From: Pseudomonas plecoglossicida NBRC 103162 = DSM 15088
GTDB lineage: Bacteria; Pseudomonadota; Gammaproteobacteria; Pseudomonadales; Pseudomonadaceae
Reading direction: 5' to 3'
DNA length: 64,000 nt
Assembly (NCBI RefSeq): GCF_000730665.1
Contig: NZ_BBIV01000005.1
Location: 62,001-126,000 of the forward strand
Shown: positions 25,556-34,361 of the stretch, in pieces
Layout: every line of letters begins with the position of its first letter
Numbering within the stretch: position 1 is the stretch's first letter
Notes under the pieces: generated by a model
Databases searched by the model: none
What the model was told of the DNA's origin: nothing
What the model saw: the letters and a program-made list of their open reading frames with translations, nothing else
Program-made: the position numbers and the translations under genes

Positions 25556-27799
25556 ATGAACCCCGTGAAAGCCTGCACGTTGGTTGCCTTCGGGATTGCT
25601 TCAGTGTCTCCCGTACTGGCCAACGAAACCATCATCCTTCCGCCTAACAGTTCCTACACCGTACGCGAAAGCAGCCCCGTCAAGCGCTACGAGCTGGAAA
25701 GAAGGGCCACGCTCAATGTAGTGCCAGGCGGCAAGACCAACAGAATCTTCGCCACTCAGGGTTCCCGCGTGAACATGCAGCAGGGCAGGGTCGACTCGAC
25801 CGGTATTCATGCCCTCACCCTGAGCAACAGCCACGCAGTCATCGATGGCAGCACCATCGTTGCCACCGTCGACCCCGCAAAACCCAATGCCACAGCGTTC
25901 GGCATCAACCTTATCGGGGCAGAACAAGCCTCCACGGCGCGCATCAGCAACAGCACCGTGTCAGGGGTGGGCCGAGGCATCAATGTGACCAACAGCGCGA
26001 TACTGGACCTGAGCAACACCCAGGTCGACGGATACGCCGGAGGGCCTGGCAGCGGCGCAGTGACAGGCGGCGCCGGGGTGGTAGTGGCAGGCGCCACTGC
26101 TTTCGTGCGCAACGGTAGCGTGGTATCGGGCGACAACAATGGCGTGGTCCTTTTTTCGAGTTTCACCGGGCTCAAAGAGCAGGGTGCGACGCTGGTGCTC
26201 GATCAATCTGCCGTGGTGGGACGTCAGGGCAGTGCCATCAAGGTCATACGACCCGATACCACCACCGAGACCGCATACATCGAGATCAACAACGGCTCGA
26301 CGCTCTCGGCCGGTAATGGCGTCATCGTGGAAGTCGCCGAAGGCGCCAGCGCCAACGCCCTCGTCAACAACAGCCACCTGACCGGCAACATCGTCGCCGA
26401 GCAAGGTGCCAGCCTCGACCTGAGCTTCGCCAATCAGTCCAGCCTGACCGGCAGCATCGACAACGCCCACTCCTTGTCCATCGACGGCAGTTCTTCGTGG
26501 ATCATGACCGGCGACTCCAGCATCGACAGCCTGAACCTCGCCGGCGGCACAGTGAACCTGCGCGGTACCGAGGGCAGTACCGGCTTCAGCCGCCTGCAAC
26601 TGGGCGAACTGTCCGGCAACGGCACCTTCATGCTCGGCACTGACCTGGCCAGCCAGCAAGGCGACTTCCTCGATGTCACCGGCAAGGCCAGCGGCAATCA
26701 CCAACTGCTGGTGGCCAACACCGGTACCGACCCGAGCGCTGACGTGGCCGCCCATCAGGTGGTGCACACCGGCGAAGGCAGCACCTCCCAATTCGGTCTG
26801 ATCGGCGGGCAGGTGGACTTCGGCACCTTCGCCTATGAGCTGGAGCAGCGCGGCGATGACTGGTTCCTGGTGCGCAAGGGCGACACCACCACCCCCGGCG
26901 CCCGCTCGGTCACTGGCCTGTTCAGCGCCGCGCCGACCGTATGGTACGGCGAATCGAGCACCTTGCGCGGGCGCATGGGTGAGTTGCGCAATGGTCAGGA
27001 ACAAGGTGGCGGCTGGCTGCGTAGCTACGGCAACAAATACAAGGTGGCGGCGGGTGCCGGCGCGGCCTATGACCAGGTCCAGCAAGGCATCGCCTTTGGT
27101 GCCGATGCACCGATGCCTTCGGCTAATGGTCAGTGGCTGGTAGGCGTCATGGGTGGTTACAGCCGTTCGGACCTCGACCTCTCGGGCGGAACCACCGGCA
27201 AGGTCGACAGCTTCTACCTGGGTGCCTACACCACCTGGCTGGCGGACGACGGCCTGTACATCGACGCGCTGATCAAGGCCAACCGCTTCCAGAACAAGTC
27301 GGACGTGCGCATGAGCGATGGTCGCAAGGCCAAGGGCGACTACAGCAACAACGGTATCGGCGCCTCGGTCGAAGTGGGCAAGCACATCAAGCTCGACGAT
27401 GAGTGGTTCGTCGAACCGTTCGCCCAAGCCTCCGTGCTGTGGGTGGACGGCGCCAGCTACAGCCTGGACAACGGCATGCGTGCCAGCACCCGCAGTGCCG
27501 ATTCGATGCTGGGCAAGGTCGGTAGCCATGTCGGTCGCACCTTCCCATTGCGTGATGGCGGCTTCGTGCAGCCCTACGTGAAGGTCGCCGGTGCCCACGA
27601 GTTCGCCCGCAACAACCCGGTGAAGATCAACGACAACAGGTTCGACAACGACCTCTCTGGCAGCCGCATCGAACTCGGCGCCGGGGTAGCCGCGCAAGTG
27701 ACCGACACCGTGCAGGTACAGGTTGGCTTCGACTACATGAAGGGCAACCATATCGAGCAGCCCTGGGGCGTGAACCTGGGGGCACGTTACAATTTCTGA
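25556..27799 (+). CDS. Autotransporter with beta-helix passenger (copy 2)
   Basis: 747 residues with signal peptide MNPVKACTLVAFGIASVSPV, cut after LA. It has the same opening as its neighbour (LPPNSSYTVRESSPVKRYELE), a beta-helix passenger to about 450, and a barrel from about 485 (AAPTVWYGESSTLRGRMGEL) to the terminal GVNLGARYNF. The barrel halves of the two genes are clearly alike while the passengers differ, a pattern of passenger diversification after tandem duplication. No protease or lipase motif seen; adhesion or biofilm role likely. Followed by a strong terminator. Confidence 0.9.
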   Translation: MNPVKACTLVAFGIASVSPVLANETIILPPNSSYTVRESSPVKRYELERRATLNVVPGGKTNRIFATQGSRVNMQQGRVDSTGIHALTLSNSHAVIDGSTIVATVDPAKPNATAFGINLIGAEQASTARISNSTVSGVGRGINVTNSAILDLSNTQVDGYAGGPGSGAVTGGAGVVVAGATAFVRNGSVVSGDNNGVVLFSSFTGLKEQGATLVLDQSAVVGRQGSAIKVIRPDTTTETAYIEINNGSTLSAGNGVIVEVAEGASANALVNNSHLTGNIVAEQGASLDLSFANQSSLTGSIDNAHSLSIDGSSSWIMTGDSSIDSLNLAGGTVNLRGTEGSTGFSRLQLGELSGNGTFMLGTDLASQQGDFLDVTGKASGNHQLLVANTGTDPSADVAAHQVVHTGEGSTSQFGLIGGQVDFGTFAYELEQRGDDWFLVRKGDTTTPGARSVTGLFSAAPTVWYGESSTLRGRMGELRNGQEQGGGWLRSYGNKYKVAAGAGAAYDQVQQGIAFGADAPMPSANGQWLVGVMGGYSRSDLDLSGGTTGKVDSFYLGAYTTWLADDGLYIDALIKANRFQNKSDVRMSDGRKAKGDYSNNGIGASVEVGKHIKLDDEWFVEPFAQASVLWVDGASYSLDNGMRASTRSADSMLGKVGSHVGRTFPLRDGGFVQPYVKVAGAHEFARNNPVKINDNRFDNDLSGSRIELGAGVAAQVTDTVQVQVGFDYMKGNHIEQPWGVNLGARYNF

Positions 27800-27806
27800 C
27801 TACCGA

Positions 27807-27830
27807 GGGGCCGCAAGGCCCCTTCTTTTT
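27807..27830 (+). terminator. Rho-independent terminator after the autotransporters
   Basis: GGGGCC, loop GCAA, GGCCCC, then TTCTTTTT. It follows the stop of the second autotransporter by a few bases. Confidence 0.9.
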
Positions 27831-27902
27831 GCCTAAAGCCTGGCCGGTCCGGGCCGATAACCCGGCATTCTCTCCTGATACACACTTGCCTGAAGGTTCC
27901 CA

Positions 27903-28802
27903 ATGGCCACGCAAAATGCCCGCGCGGACTCGCTGTCCCTGCTGCTGTTCACCCTGCGCAGCGGCAAGCTGATGGCAATCAACCTGCTCAAGGTCAGCGA
28001 GATCATCCCCTGCCCGACGCTGACCAAGCTGCCCGAGTCGCACCCCCATGTGAAAGGCGTGGCGACCCTGCGCGGCAATTCGCTGTCGGTGATCGACCTG
28101 TCCCGGGCCATCGGCGAACGCCCGCTGGCCGATCCCGACGGCGGCTGCCTGATCGTCACCGAGATCAGCCGCTCGCGCCAGGGCCTGCACGTGCAGGCCG
28201 TGAGCCGCATCGTCCATTGCCTGAGCACCGACATCAAACCGCCACCCTATGGCTCGGGCAACCGTTCGTACATCACCGGCGTGACCCGGGTCGACGACCA
28301 CCTGGTGCAGGTACTGGACATCGAGAAGGTCATCCATGCCATCGCCCCGCCGCAACCTGCGGCGCACCCGGGGGCCCTCGGCGAAGAAGACGCCAGCCTG
28401 CTGGCCGCCGCCAATATCCTGGTGGTGGACGACAGCCAGGTCGCGCTGCAGCAGTCGGTGCATACCCTGCGCAACCTCGGCATCGACTGCCACACCGCCC
28501 GCAGTGCCAAGGATGCGATCAACGTATTGCTGGAGCTGCAAGGTACAGCCCAGGAAATCAACATCATCGTGTCGGACATCGAGATGTCGGAAATGGACGG
28601 CTATGCGTTCACCCGCACCCTGCGCGAAACGCCTGACTTCCAGCACCTCTACATCCTGCTGCACACTTCGCTGGACAGCGTGATGAGTGCCGAAAAAGCC
28701 CGGCTGGCCGGGGCCAATGCGATTCTCACCAAGTTCTCTTCGCCGGAGCTGACCGACTGCCTGGTGGTCGCCGCCCGCACCGTGGTGTTTGCCGAACGCT
28801 GA
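27903..28802 (+). CDS. cheV: Chemotaxis coupling/response-regulator protein CheV
   Basis: 299 residues: an N-terminal CheW-like domain (about 12-160, with LFTLRSGKLMAINLLKVSEI and VTRVDDHLVQVLDIEKV) fused to a receiver domain (about 175-299) with the acidic pair in ILVVDDSQ, the phospho-acceptor in IVSDIEMSEMDGY and the conserved lysine in ILTKF. CheV couples receptors to CheA and is thought to damp signalling when phosphorylated. No receptor is adjacent; a BdlA-like receptor is encoded at 54 kb. Cytoplasmic. Confidence 0.93.
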   Translation: MATQNARADSLSLLLFTLRSGKLMAINLLKVSEIIPCPTLTKLPESHPHVKGVATLRGNSLSVIDLSRAIGERPLADPDGGCLIVTEISRSRQGLHVQAVSRIVHCLSTDIKPPPYGSGNRSYITGVTRVDDHLVQVLDIEKVIHAIAPPQPAAHPGALGEEDASLLAAANILVVDDSQVALQQSVHTLRNLGIDCHTARSAKDAINVLLELQGTAQEINIIVSDIEMSEMDGYAFTRTLRETPDFQHLYILLHTSLDSVMSAEKARLAGANAILTKFSSPELTDCLVVAARTVVFAER

Positions 28803-28901
28803 GGTCCGTGTTGTCATATTCGGCGACAAACTCCCTGGCTCGTCGCCGGGGATGACTCGGGCATAATTCGCGCCCCTCGGATCATTCGTCGGAACCGCGC
28901 C

Positions 28902-29213
28902 ATGAAGTTTTCCAGCTTTCTCCTGATCGCTTGCACCCTTTTCAGCGGCATGACCCAGGCCTCCAGCAGCCAGGCCTGGAACGAACAGCGCCAGCAGATG
29001 CTCAAGGCTTGCCTAGCAGCCAGCCAGTTCAAGGATGCCCACGCCCGCGGCAAGCCTGCGGAGTTCGATGACCAGGTGGGCTTCAGCGCGCTGTTGATCG
29101 AAGGAGTCTATCCACAGAAGCACATGCAGGGACGCACCGGAACCGAGCTGTGCCTGTACGATCGCAAGCAGCAGCACGCTTTTGTCAGCGAGTGGGATCC
29201 TGAGGCCCGGTGA
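28902..29213 (+). CDS. Small exported protein of unknown function
   Basis: 103 residues with a clear Sec signal peptide (MKFSSFLLIACTLFSGMTQA), giving a mature protein of about 83 residues. Two cysteines (in LKACLAA and TELCLYDRK) could form a disulphide. The codon pattern and a CATAAT box at 28862-28867 support a gene. The spacing and lack of a lipobox suggest a soluble periplasmic protein. Family not recognised. Confidence 0.7.
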   Translation: MKFSSFLLIACTLFSGMTQASSSQAWNEQRQQMLKACLAASQFKDAHARGKPAEFDDQVGFSALLIEGVYPQKHMQGRTGTELCLYDRKQQHAFVSEWDPEAR

Positions 29214-29235
29214 GCTGACAGGTGGAAGCAGGCCC

Positions 29236-29320
29236 GGCCTCATCGCTGGCAAGCCAGCTCCCACAGGGGGCGAGCAGCGCCAACGATTGTTGTGGGAGCC
29301 GGCTTGCCGGCGATGAGGCC
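29236..29320. repeat. Inverted pair of REP elements
   Basis: GGCCTCATCGCTGGCAAGCC and following bases at 29236-29266 face GGCTTGCCGGCGATGAGGCC and preceding bases at 29291-29320. The two can pair over nearly 30 bases, a BIME-like unit in the intergenic space upstream of the RND genes. Confidence 0.85.
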
Positions 29321-29424
29321 GAAACTGTCAGCGCTGTCAGCCAGCCGTCATGCTGCCGACCCGGTCAGGGCGCTATAAGATGGGGTACAGACACCCCCTT
29401 CCCCTGGCCAAGGTGCCCGCACCG

Positions 29425-30585
29425 ATGCGACGTCCTTCCCGCTCTCTCCTCCTGGCCACCGCCGCACTGCTGGTCCTGGCGGCCCTGGGTATCTGGTACG
29501 GCCAGCGGCAGGCGCCGGTCACCCGCGCAGCCACCGCCATCCCGGTGCGCGTGGTCAGCGTCGCCCAGCAGGACGTACCACGCTACGCCAGCGCCATCGG
29601 CTCGGTGCTGTCACTGCACAGCGTCGAAGTGCGCCCCCAGGTCGAGGGCGTGCTGACCCAGGTGCTGGTCAAGGAAGGCCAATGGGTCAAGCAAGGCGAC
29701 CTGCTCGCCACCCTCGACGACCGCAGCATTCGCGCCTCGCTCGACCAGGCCCGCGCTCAGCTCGGCCAGAGCCAGGCGCAGATCCAGGTGGCCGGTGTCG
29801 ACCTCAAGCGCTACAAGCTGCTCAGCACCGACGACGGCGTGTCCAAGCAGACCCTCGACCAGCAACAGGCGCTGGTCAACCAGCTGCAAGCCACGGTCAA
29901 GGGCAACCAGGCGGCCATCGCCAATGCCGAAGTGCAGCTGTCCTACACGCAGATCCGCTCACCGGTGACAGGGCGCGTCGGCATCCGCAATGTCGACCCC
30001 GGCAACCTGGTGCGCACCAGCGATACCCAGAGCCTGTTCAGCGTGACCCAGATCGACCCCATCGCCGTGGAGTTTTCCCTGCCGCAGCAGATGCTGCCGA
30101 CCCTGCAAGCCCTGCTCAAGGCGCCCACGCCAGCGCTTGTGCAAGCCTTCATGGACGCCGATGGCGAGCGTAGCCTGCTGGGCGAAGGCCACCTGGCCCT
30201 GATCGACAACCAGATCTCCGCCAACACCGGCACCGTGCGGGTGAAAGCCGAGTTCGACAACAAGGATGGCCGCCTGTGGCCAGGCCAGCTGGTGACCGTG
30301 CGGCTGCGCACGGCGATGGACGAAAACGCTCTAGTAGTACCGCCGCCGGTGGTGCAACGCAGTATCGATGGCCACTTCGTCTACCGGGTGGACGGCGACA
30401 AGGTCACCAGCGTGCCGGTCAAGGTGCTGTACCAGGACAGCACCTTGAACATCGTCGCCGGAGTCAAGGCCGGTGACCGCCTGGTGCTCGACGGCCAGTC
30501 GCGCCTCAAGCCTGGTGCGCGGGTCGAGGTCACGCCAGACGCGCCGGCAGCGGCCAAGATGGCCGAGCGCAGGAGCCAGCCATGA
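29425..30585 (+). CDS. RND efflux periplasmic adaptor (MdtA-like)
   Basis: 386 residues from the ATG at 29425, chosen because the signal/anchor (RRPSRSLLLATAALLVLAAL) follows at once; an in-frame ATG at 29350 would add 25 unlikely residues. It has the adaptor order: lipoyl half (VEVRPQVEGVLTQVLVKEGQ), coiled-coil hairpin (about 85-160), second lipoyl half (QIRSPVTGRVGIRNVDPG) and barrel (GQLVTVRLRT). The ATGA overlap with the permease gene shows an operon. No outer-membrane channel gene is adjacent, so a shared TolC/OprM-type channel is implied. Confidence 0.9.
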   Translation: MRRPSRSLLLATAALLVLAALGIWYGQRQAPVTRAATAIPVRVVSVAQQDVPRYASAIGSVLSLHSVEVRPQVEGVLTQVLVKEGQWVKQGDLLATLDDRSIRASLDQARAQLGQSQAQIQVAGVDLKRYKLLSTDDGVSKQTLDQQQALVNQLQATVKGNQAAIANAEVQLSYTQIRSPVTGRVGIRNVDPGNLVRTSDTQSLFSVTQIDPIAVEFSLPQQMLPTLQALLKAPTPALVQAFMDADGERSLLGEGHLALIDNQISANTGTVRVKAEFDNKDGRLWPGQLVTVRLRTAMDENALVVPPPVVQRSIDGHFVYRVDGDKVTSVPVKVLYQDSTLNIVAGVKAGDRLVLDGQSRLKPGARVEVTPDAPAAAKMAERRSQP

Positions 30586-33500
30586 ACAACCGCAATGGCG
30601 TCTCGGCCTGGTGCATCGACCACCCCATCGCCACCCTGCTGCTGACTTTCGCCATGCTGCTGCTCGGGGCCATCGCCTTCCCGCGCCTGCCCGTGGCGCC
30701 ATTGCCCGAGGCCGACTTCCCGACCATCCAGGTCACCGCCCAACTGCCCGGCGCCAGCCCGGAAACCATGGCCTCGTCGGTCGCCACGCCGCTGGAGGTG
30801 CAGTTCAGCGCCATCCCCGGCATGACCCAGATGACCAGCAGCAGTGCCCTGGGCTCGACCACGCTGATCCTGCAGTTCACCCTCGACAAGAACATCGACA
30901 CCGCCGCCCAGGAGGTCCAGGCCGCGATCAACACCGCCACCGCGCGCCTGCCCCAGGACCTGCCCAGTCCGCCCACCTGGCGCAAGGTCAACCCCGCCGA
31001 CAGCCCGGTGGTGATCCTCACCGTCAGCTCGGCGCAGATGCCCGGCAACGAGCTCAGCGACTATGCCGAGACCCTGCTGGCCCGCCAGCTCAGCCAGATC
31101 GAAGGGGTCGGCCTGATCAACATCACCGGCCAGTTGCGCCCGGCCATCCGCGTCCAGGCGCAGCCCGAGAAGCTCGCGGCCATCGGCCTGACCCTGGCCG
31201 ATGTGCGTCAGGCCATCCAGCAGACCAGCCTCAACCTGGCCAAGGGTGCGCTGTATGGCGAGCACAGCGTGTCGACCATCGCCGCCAACGACCAGCTGTT
31301 CCATCCCGAGGACTACGCCAGGCTCATCGTCAGCTACCGCAACGGCGCGCCGGTGCACCTGAACGACGTGGCCAAGGTGATCAACGGCGCCGAGAATGCC
31401 TACGTCAAGGCCTGGTCCGGCGACCAGCCGGGGTTGAACCTGGTGATCTTCCGCCAGCCCGGGGCCAACATCGTCGATACCGTGGACCGCGTGCTCGACG
31501 CCCTGCCCCGCCTGGAGGAGATGCTGCCGGCCTCGGTGGCGGTGTCGGTACTGCAGGACCGAACCCAGACCATCCGCGCCTCACTGCACGAGGTGGAACT
31601 GACGCTGATGATCGCCGTGGCGCTGGTGATCGGGGTGATGGCGCTGTTCCTGCGCCAGTGGTCGGCGACCTTCATCGTCTCCAGCGTACTGGGCGTGTCG
31701 CTGATCGCCAGCTGCGCGCTGATGTACGTGCTGGGGTTCAGCCTCAACAACCTCACGCTGGTGGCCATCGTCATCGCCGTGGGCTTCGTGGTGGACGATG
31801 CCATCGTCGTGGTGGAGAACATCCATCGCCACCTGGAAGCCGGCGACGACAGCCGCACCGCGGCGCTCAAGGGCGCCGGCGAAATCAGGTTCACCGTGGT
31901 GTCGATCAGTTTCTCGCTGATCGCCGCGTTCATCCCGCTGCTGTTCATGGGCGGCGTGGTCGGGCGGCTGTTCAAGGAGTTCGCCCTGACCGCCACGGCC
32001 ACCATCCTGATTTCGGTGGTGGTGTCGCTGACCCTGGCCCCGACCCTCGCGGCGCTGATCATGCGGCGCCCGCCCGGCGAACATGACGGCGGCTTCGGCG
32101 CGCGCCTGCTGCGTTGGTACGAGAAGGGCCTGGACCGCGCCCTGGCACATCGGCGCCTGACCCTTGGCGTGTTCGGCCTGACCCTGGCGCTGGCGGTGGC
32201 CGGCTACGTGGGGATTCCGAAGGGCTTCTTCCCGTTGCAGGACACCGGCTTCATCCTCGGCACCAGCGAGGCAGCGGCGGACGTTTCCTATCCCTCGATG
32301 ATCGAAAAACACCTGGCGTTGGCGAAGGTCATCGGTGACGACCCGGCTGTGCGCGCCTATTCGCACTCGGTCGGGGTCACCGGCAGCAACCAGACCATCG
32401 CCAACGGCCGTTTCTGGATCTCGCTCAAGCCACGCGGCGATCGCGAGGTCTCGGCCAGCGAATGGATCGACCGGATGCGCCCGAAACTGGCCCAGGTGCC
32501 CGGCATCGTCCTGTACCTGCGCGCCGGCCAGGACATCAACCTCAGCTCCGGGCCTTCGCGCACCCAGTACCAGTACGTGCTCAAGAGCAACGACGGCGTC
32601 GCCCTCAACCTGTGGACCCAGCGCCTGACCGAACGCCTGCGCGAAAACCCGGCCTTCCGCGACCTGTCCAACGACCTGCAGCTGGGCGCCAGCGTCACAC
32701 GCATCGACATCGACCGCCAGGCCGCGGCGCGCTTCGGCCTGACCACCACCGACGTCGACCAGGCGCTGTACGATGCCTTCGGCCAGCGGCAGATCAGCGA
32801 ATTCCAGACCGAGACCAACCAGTACAAGGTGATCCTCGAACTGGACGCTCGCCAGCGCGGCAAGGCCGAAAGCCTCAACTTCTTCTACCTGCGCTCGCCG
32901 CTGACCAACGAAATGGTGCCGTTGTCGGCCCTGGCCCATGTGGCCGCGCCCAGCACCGGGCCGCTGTCGATCAGCCATGACGGCCTGTTCCCGGCCGCCA
33001 ACCTGTCGTTCAACCTGGCGCCCGGCGTGGCCCTGGGCGATGCAGTACAGATCCTCGACCGCACCCAGCGCGAACTGGGCATGCCCGATTCCATCGCCGG
33101 CAATTTCCAGGGCGCCGCCCAGGCGTTCCAGAGCTCGCTGTCGAGCCAGCCCTACCTGATCCTGGCCGCGCTGGTGGCGGTGTACATCATCCTCGGCGTG
33201 CTCTACGAGAGCCTGGTCCACCCGCTGACCATCATCTCCACCCTGCCCTCGGCAGGCCTGGGCGCGATCATCCTGCTCTGGGGCAGCGGGCAAGACTTCA
33301 GCATCATGGGGCTGATCGGCGTGGTGCTGCTGATCGGCATCGTCAAGAAGAACGGCATCCTGCTGATCGACTTCGCCCTGGAAGCCCAGCGCCATCAGGG
33401 CATGACGCCCGAGCAGGCGATCCGCCAGGCGTGCCTGGTGCGCTTTCGCCCGATCATCATGACCACCCTGGCCGCACTGCTGGGCGCGCTGCCGCTGATG

Positions 33501-33674
33501 TTCGGCTTCGGCACCGGTGCCGAGCTGCGCCAGCCGCTGGGCATCGCCGTGGTCGGCGGCCTGTTGGTGAGCCAGGCGCTGACGCTGTTCACCACCCCGG
33601 TCATATACTTGGCCCTGGAGCGCCTGTTCCATCGCCGCAAGGCGGCCCCTGCGGCCGCGCCAAGTGCCAGCTGA
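30582..33674 (+). CDS. RND efflux permease (MdtB/MuxB-like)
   Basis: 1,030 residues, the full RND length with 12 membrane helices and two large periplasmic loops. TM1 follows WCIDHPIATLLLTFAMLLLG; the proton-relay aspartates are in GFVVDDAIVVVENI of TM4, and TM10-11 carry ILLIGIVKKNGILLIDFALE. MdtBC and MuxBC pumps use two permeases, but only one is present here. Substrates cannot be told; multidrug or metal export is possible. The two-component genes directly downstream probably control the pump. Confidence 0.92.
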   Translation: MNNRNGVSAWCIDHPIATLLLTFAMLLLGAIAFPRLPVAPLPEADFPTIQVTAQLPGASPETMASSVATPLEVQFSAIPGMTQMTSSSALGSTTLILQFTLDKNIDTAAQEVQAAINTATARLPQDLPSPPTWRKVNPADSPVVILTVSSAQMPGNELSDYAETLLARQLSQIEGVGLINITGQLRPAIRVQAQPEKLAAIGLTLADVRQAIQQTSLNLAKGALYGEHSVSTIAANDQLFHPEDYARLIVSYRNGAPVHLNDVAKVINGAENAYVKAWSGDQPGLNLVIFRQPGANIVDTVDRVLDALPRLEEMLPASVAVSVLQDRTQTIRASLHEVELTLMIAVALVIGVMALFLRQWSATFIVSSVLGVSLIASCALMYVLGFSLNNLTLVAIVIAVGFVVDDAIVVVENIHRHLEAGDDSRTAALKGAGEIRFTVVSISFSLIAAFIPLLFMGGVVGRLFKEFALTATATILISVVVSLTLAPTLAALIMRRPPGEHDGGFGARLLRWYEKGLDRALAHRRLTLGVFGLTLALAVAGYVGIPKGFFPLQDTGFILGTSEAAADVSYPSMIEKHLALAKVIGDDPAVRAYSHSVGVTGSNQTIANGRFWISLKPRGDREVSASEWIDRMRPKLAQVPGIVLYLRAGQDINLSSGPSRTQYQYVLKSNDGVALNLWTQRLTERLRENPAFRDLSNDLQLGASVTRIDIDRQAAARFGLTTTDVDQALYDAFGQRQISEFQTETNQYKVILELDARQRGKAESLNFFYLRSPLTNEMVPLSALAHVAAPSTGPLSISHDGLFPAANLSFNLAPGVALGDAVQILDRTQRELGMPDSIAGNFQGAAQAFQSSLSSQPYLILAALVAVYIILGVLYESLVHPLTIISTLPSAGLGAIILLWGSGQDFSIMGLIGVVLLIGIVKKNGILLIDFALEAQRHQGMTPEQAIRQACLVRFRPIIMTTLAALLGALPLMFGFGTGAELRQPLGIAVVGGLLVSQALTLFTTPVIYLALERLFHRRKAAPAAAPSAS

Positions 33675-33686
33675 GACAAGACGACC

Positions 33687-34361
33687 ATGCGTGTGCTGAT
33701 CATCGAAGACGAAGAGAAAACCGCCGACTACCTGCATCGCGGCCTGAGCGAGCAAGGCTTCACCGTCGACCTTGCGCGTGACGGCATCGACGGGCTGCAC
33801 CTGGCCCTGGAAGGCGACTACGCGGTGATCGTGCTCGACGTGATGCTGCCGGGCCTGGACGGCTACGGGGTGCTGCGCGCGTTGCGCGCGCGCAAGCAGA
33901 CACCGGTGATCATGCTCACCGCCCGCGAGCGTGTCGAAGACCGCATCCACGGCCTGCGCGAAGGCGCCGACGACTACCTCGGCAAACCGTTTTCGTTCCT
34001 CGAACTGGTCGCCCGCCTGCAGGCCCTGACCCGCCGCAGCAGCAGCCACGAGCCGCTGCAGATCCAGGTCGGCGACCTGTGGATCGACCTGATGGCGCGC
34101 AAGGCCAGCCGCGCAGGCCCCCGCCTGGAGCTGACCGCCAAGGAGTTCTCGCTGCTCAGCGTGCTGGCCCGGCGCCAGGGCGAAATCCTCTCCAAGACCG
34201 CCATCGCCGAGCTGGTCTGGGACATCAACTTCGACAGCGATGCCAATGTCGTCGAAGTGGCGATCAAGCGCCTGCGCGCCAAGCTCGACGGACCGTTCGA
34301 CAACAAGCTGCTGCACACCATCCGAGGCATGGGCTATGTCCTGGAAAACCGTGCCGGTTAA
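33687..34361 (+). CDS. OmpR-family response regulator
   Basis: 224 residues: receiver domain with IIEDEE, phospho-acceptor Asp51 in LDVMLPG and the conserved lysine in LGKPFSF, then a winged-helix DNA-binding domain (about 125-220) with LTAKEFSLL and VWDINFDSDANVVEV. The type is that of CopR/CzcR/IrlR regulators of metal and efflux systems. It starts 12 bases after the RND permease and overlaps the kinase gene, so it is probably part of the pump operon. Confidence 0.93.
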   Translation: MRVLIIEDEEKTADYLHRGLSEQGFTVDLARDGIDGLHLALEGDYAVIVLDVMLPGLDGYGVLRALRARKQTPVIMLTARERVEDRIHGLREGADDYLGKPFSFLELVARLQALTRRSSSHEPLQIQVGDLWIDLMARKASRAGPRLELTAKEFSLLSVLARRQGEILSKTAIAELVWDINFDSDANVVEVAIKRLRAKLDGPFDNKLLHTIRGMGYVLENRAG

